The notes beneath the pieces are model-generated. The model was given only the letters and a program-made list of their open reading frames with translations. It made no database searches and was not told the origin of the DNA. DNA of 8,487 nt from Actinomycetes bacterium (GTDB lineage Bacteria; Actinomycetota; Actinomycetes; Actinomycetales; Cellulomonadaceae). Shown here one piece after another: positions 6,700 to 8,487 of this stretch; within the stretch, counting starts at the first letter, position 1; each line of letters begins with the position of its first letter. The translations under genes and the position numbers were made by a program. The stretch covers positions 1-8,487 of the forward strand of contig JAEXEM010000301.1 in assembly GCA_023401045.1 (NCBI GenBank), given 5' to 3'.

Positions 6700-7275
6700 G
6701 TGCTGCTCTCCGACCGTGACATCCGGACCGAGCTCGAGCAGGGCCGGGTCCGCCTCGACCCGTACGACCCCGCGATGGTCCAGCCGTCGAGCATCGACGT
6801 GCGCCTCGACCGCTTCTTCCGGCTGTTCGACAACCACAAGTACCCGGTCATCGACCCCGCCGCGGAGCAGCCCGACCTCACGCGGCTCGTCGAGGTCGAG
6901 CGGGACGAGCCGTTCGTCCTGCACCCCGGCGAGTTCGTCCTCGGGTCGACGTACGAGCAGGTGACGCTCCCGGACGACGTCGCCGCGCGCCTCGAGGGCA
7001 AGTCGTCCCTCGGTCGCCTCGGGCTGCTCACGCACTCGACGGCCGGGTTCATCGACCCGGGCTTCACGGGGCACGTCACCCTGGAGCTGTCGAACGTCGC
7101 GACGCTGCCGATCCTCCTGTGGCCCGGGATGAAGATCGGCCAGCTCTGCTTCTTCCGGCTGAGCTCGCCGACCGAGAACCCCTACGGCTCGGCCGCCTAC
7201 GGCTCGCGCTACCAGGGTCAGCGCGGTCCGACCGCCTCGCGCTCCTGGCAGGGGTTCCACCGGACGGAGGTCTGA
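6700..7275 (+). CDS. dcd: dCTP deaminase, probably dUMP-forming (bifunctional deaminase/dUTPase)
   Basis: This 191-aa cytoplasmic enzyme of pyrimidine deoxynucleotide synthesis deaminates dCTP. In the bifunctional type it also removes pyrophosphate, giving dUMP directly for thymidylate synthase. It begins with the family start MLLSDRDIR at GTG 6700, which gives the usual length of about 190 aa; a longer in-frame start upstream has no homology-like content. Conserved sites are S102, S103 and R106 in [10 protein letters not shown], and the catalytic E129 in HVTLELSN. All are offset by 9 from E. coli Dcd (S111, R115, E138). The segment [12 protein letters not shown] (residues 111-122) resembles the bifunctional enzymes of Mycobacterium tuberculosis and Methanocaldococcus more than E. 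coli Dcd, hence the dUMP-forming call. The C-terminal Gly/Tyr/Gln-rich tail (YQGQRGP) is the flexible lid over the nucleotide. The gene diverges from cbp and is followed after only 3 bp by a gene of unknown function. Confidence 0.95.
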   Translation: MLLSDRDIRTELEQGRVRLDPYDPAMVQPSSIDVRLDRFFRLFDNHKYPVIDPAAEQPDLTRLVEVERDEPFVLHPGEFVLGSTYEQVTLPDDVAARLEGKSSLGRLGLLTHSTAGFIDPGFTGHVTLELSNVATLPILLWPGMKIGQLCFFRLSSPTENPYGSAAYGSRYQGQRGPTASRSWQGFHRTEV

Positions 7276-7278
7276 GCC

Positions 7279-8409
7279 GTGGCCGCGCCGGCGCTGCGGC
7301 TCGACGACCCGACGCTCGCCGACCGCCACCTGCTCGCCCTGCCGGCCGACGTCGGCGCCGACGAGGTGGAGGTGCTCGCCGCCAGCCGCTTCCGCAAGGT
7401 CCGCTGGGTCGAGCCGTCCGCCGAGGCGACGACGACCCGCACGGGGATGCTGCCCGCCGTGACGGCCGCCTTCGGCATCCGCACCGTCGCCCGCCAGGAG
7501 CCGACGGCCGCGCTGCGGCTGGCCCGGCTCTCGACGCTGGCCGGCCCGTACACCGTGACGACGCAGGACGCCCTCGCGCTCGGGCTGCCGGCGACGACGG
7601 CGACCGTCTGGGTGCTCGACGCCCCGCGCGAGCGTGGCGAGGCGCCCTGGCCCGGCGGCGACCGCGACGGGCTCAAGCGCGCGTTCCCCGACGCCATGCC
7701 GGTGCGTGAGGAGGAGCGTGTCCTCCAGTGGCTCGTCGCGGCGGCCCGCCGCCTCGGCGGGTCGGTGCGCACCCAGACCGGCGTCGTGCTCACGCCCGAC
7801 CCGGACGCGGCCATCGACCTCACCGTGCTGACCGACCGGTGGGCCGAGCCGGAGGAGGTGCTCGCCGTCGTCCGGCGGGTGCAGCCGCGCGCCTACCTCT
7901 CGCAGGCGGTGCCGGGCTCGTGGCACGGACCCGACCCGGTGACGACGCGGGGCACGGACCCGCGAGGCATCCCGCTCGGCGACCCGGGTCTGCGCACGGC
8001 GCTCGAGCTCAACGGCGTCGCGGACGCCGACGAGCGCCGCCGGCTCATGGCGGAGGCGGACGCGTTCGACCAGGCCATGCTCGCGGACCCGCCGCCCGCC
8101 GAGTCGTTCGGGGTGCTCGTCGACCTCGGCGTCGACGGGATGCTCGCGGTCGAGGTGGCCGCGTGCGAGCAGGTGCCGCCGCTCATGGAGGACCTCGAGT
8201 GGGCCCGGGCCGGGCTCGTCGCCTACCGGGTGCGGTGGGAGCCGTTCGAGATCGAGCACATCGAGCAGGAGCGGCCGCCGCTCGAGCACCGCGTCGCGCG
8301 GCAGCGGTCGGCCCCGCAGGTCGCGGCGCTCGCCAAGGCCGTCCAGGCGGCGGTCGGCGGCGAGATCGCCGACGAGGCGGACTTCCTCGTCGACCCCGCG
8401 GACCTCTGA
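7279..8409 (+). CDS. Hypothetical 376-aa protein in operon with dcd
   Basis: I do not recognise a named family. The GTG start at 7279 is preceded by GGAGG (7266-7270) with 8 nt spacing and lies 3 bp after the dcd stop, so the two are probably co-transcribed and translationally coupled. The reading frame has the strong GC third-position bias of a genuine host gene. The protein has no signal peptide or membrane segment and only one Cys (C296). It is rich in acidic residues and Arg, which suggests a soluble cytoplasmic protein. Residues about 1-205 look like a mixed alpha/beta domain with repeated hydrophobic strands (YTVTTQDALALGLP, TATVWVLD). Residues about 215-232 form a Gly/Pro/Thr-rich loop, and residues 235-370 include a helix (250-270), two strands (276-296) and a C-terminal helix (345-360). 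The ending DEADFLVDPADL is strongly acidic. A role in nucleotide metabolism is suggested only by the neighbour and is unproven. Confidence 0.85.
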   Translation: MAAPALRLDDPTLADRHLLALPADVGADEVEVLAASRFRKVRWVEPSAEATTTRTGMLPAVTAAFGIRTVARQEPTAALRLARLSTLAGPYTVTTQDALALGLPATTATVWVLDAPRERGEAPWPGGDRDGLKRAFPDAMPVREEERVLQWLVAAARRLGGSVRTQTGVVLTPDPDAAIDLTVLTDRWAEPEEVLAVVRRVQPRAYLSQAVPGSWHGPDPVTTRGTDPRGIPLGDPGLRTALELNGVADADERRRLMAEADAFDQAMLADPPPAESFGVLVDLGVDGMLAVEVAACEQVPPLMEDLEWARAGLVAYRVRWEPFEIEHIEQERPPLEHRVARQRSAPQVAALAKAVQAAVGGEIADEADFLVDPADL

Positions 8410-8415
8410 CGGCGC

Positions 8416-8443
8416 GCGAGGTCACCGCACCGGCCGACCTCGC
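8416..8443 (+). terminator. Stem-loop just after the dcd-hypothetical operon
   Basis: GCGAGGTC (8416-8423) pairs perfectly with GACCTCGC (8436-8443) around a 12-nt loop, starting 7 nt after the TGA. There is no T-tract, as is common for actinobacterial terminators. Its place directly after the last stop codon supports a 3'-end role. Confidence 0.5.
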
Positions 8444-8460
8444 ACCTGCGGGCGGACGTC

Positions 8461-8487
8461 GCACCGCCGTACCGGCCGGTCCGGTGC
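8461..8487. repeat. Second dyad at the window edge
   Basis: The palindrome ACCGGCCGGT (8471-8480) is flanked by the inverted hexamers GCACCG (8461-8466) and CGGTGC (8482-8487). It may be a second part of the terminator region or an operator for the next gene. The window ends here, so it cannot be judged further. Confidence 0.3.

Noticed and set aside
6544..8289. Minus-strand open frame of 581 codons opposite dcd and the 376-aa gene
   Set aside because: It is fully antisense to a certain gene (dcd), Arg/Gly/His-rich in composition, and has no ribosome site or recognisable motif.
1..8487. tRNA, rRNA, CRISPR array, insertion sequence or attachment site
   Set aside because: I saw no tRNA-like cloverleaf with a GTTCGA-type T-loop, no regularly spaced direct repeats, no transposase or integrase coding sequence and no terminal inverted repeats.

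Overview
The window is very GC-rich DNA with GTG starts, GC-rich third codon positions and long antisense shadow ORFs. It points to a cellulolytic actinobacterium of the Cellulomonas group (Cellulomonadaceae or Promicromonosporaceae). The strongest support is a cellobiose phosphorylase nearly identical, as I recall it, to the Cellulomonas/Cellvibrio gilvus enzyme. It has the same 822-residue length, and known active-site residues fall at the same numbers.

Layout. (1) 1-222: the 3' end of a surface-protein gene on the + strand, ending in an LPATG sortase signal, a hydrophobic stretch and an Arg-rich tail. (2) 393-2771 (+): a single large gene for an unrecognised protein of about 792 aa. It has a long hydrophobic, probably hairpin-forming segment near the N-terminus, flanked by helical regions, and a more beta-like C-terminal half. 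It has its own plausible promoter (317-345) and uses more A/T-ending codons than its neighbours. It may be an acquired, toxin-like gene; that is inference. (3) 2772-2830: a short convergent spacer with two palindromes sharing the core ACCGCGGT. (4) 6329-2831 (-): a two-gene cellobiose-use operon, cellobiose phosphorylase (GH94) followed after 28 bp by an aldose 1-epimerase family protein. (5) 6330-6699: a divergent control region with a CelR/CebR-like operator (6472-6485), a candidate cbp promoter, a strong GC hairpin and an uncharacterised dyad. (6) 6700-8409 (+): dcd, a dCTP deaminase with the actinobacterial bifunctional signature, tightly followed by a conserved-looking 376-aa gene of unknown function. 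(7) 8410-8487: a stem-loop and further dyads after the last gene.

How they work together. Cellobiose phosphorylase splits imported cellobiose with phosphate into alpha-glucose 1-phosphate and glucose, and the downstream epimerase probably equilibrates the anomers of the released sugar. The operator upstream suggests repression lifted by cellobiose through a LacI-type regulator encoded elsewhere. dcd is a nucleotide-pool housekeeping gene (dCTP to dUMP for dTMP synthesis), and its partner's role is unknown. The 792-aa gene has no visible functional link to its neighbours and is the best candidate here for something undescribed.
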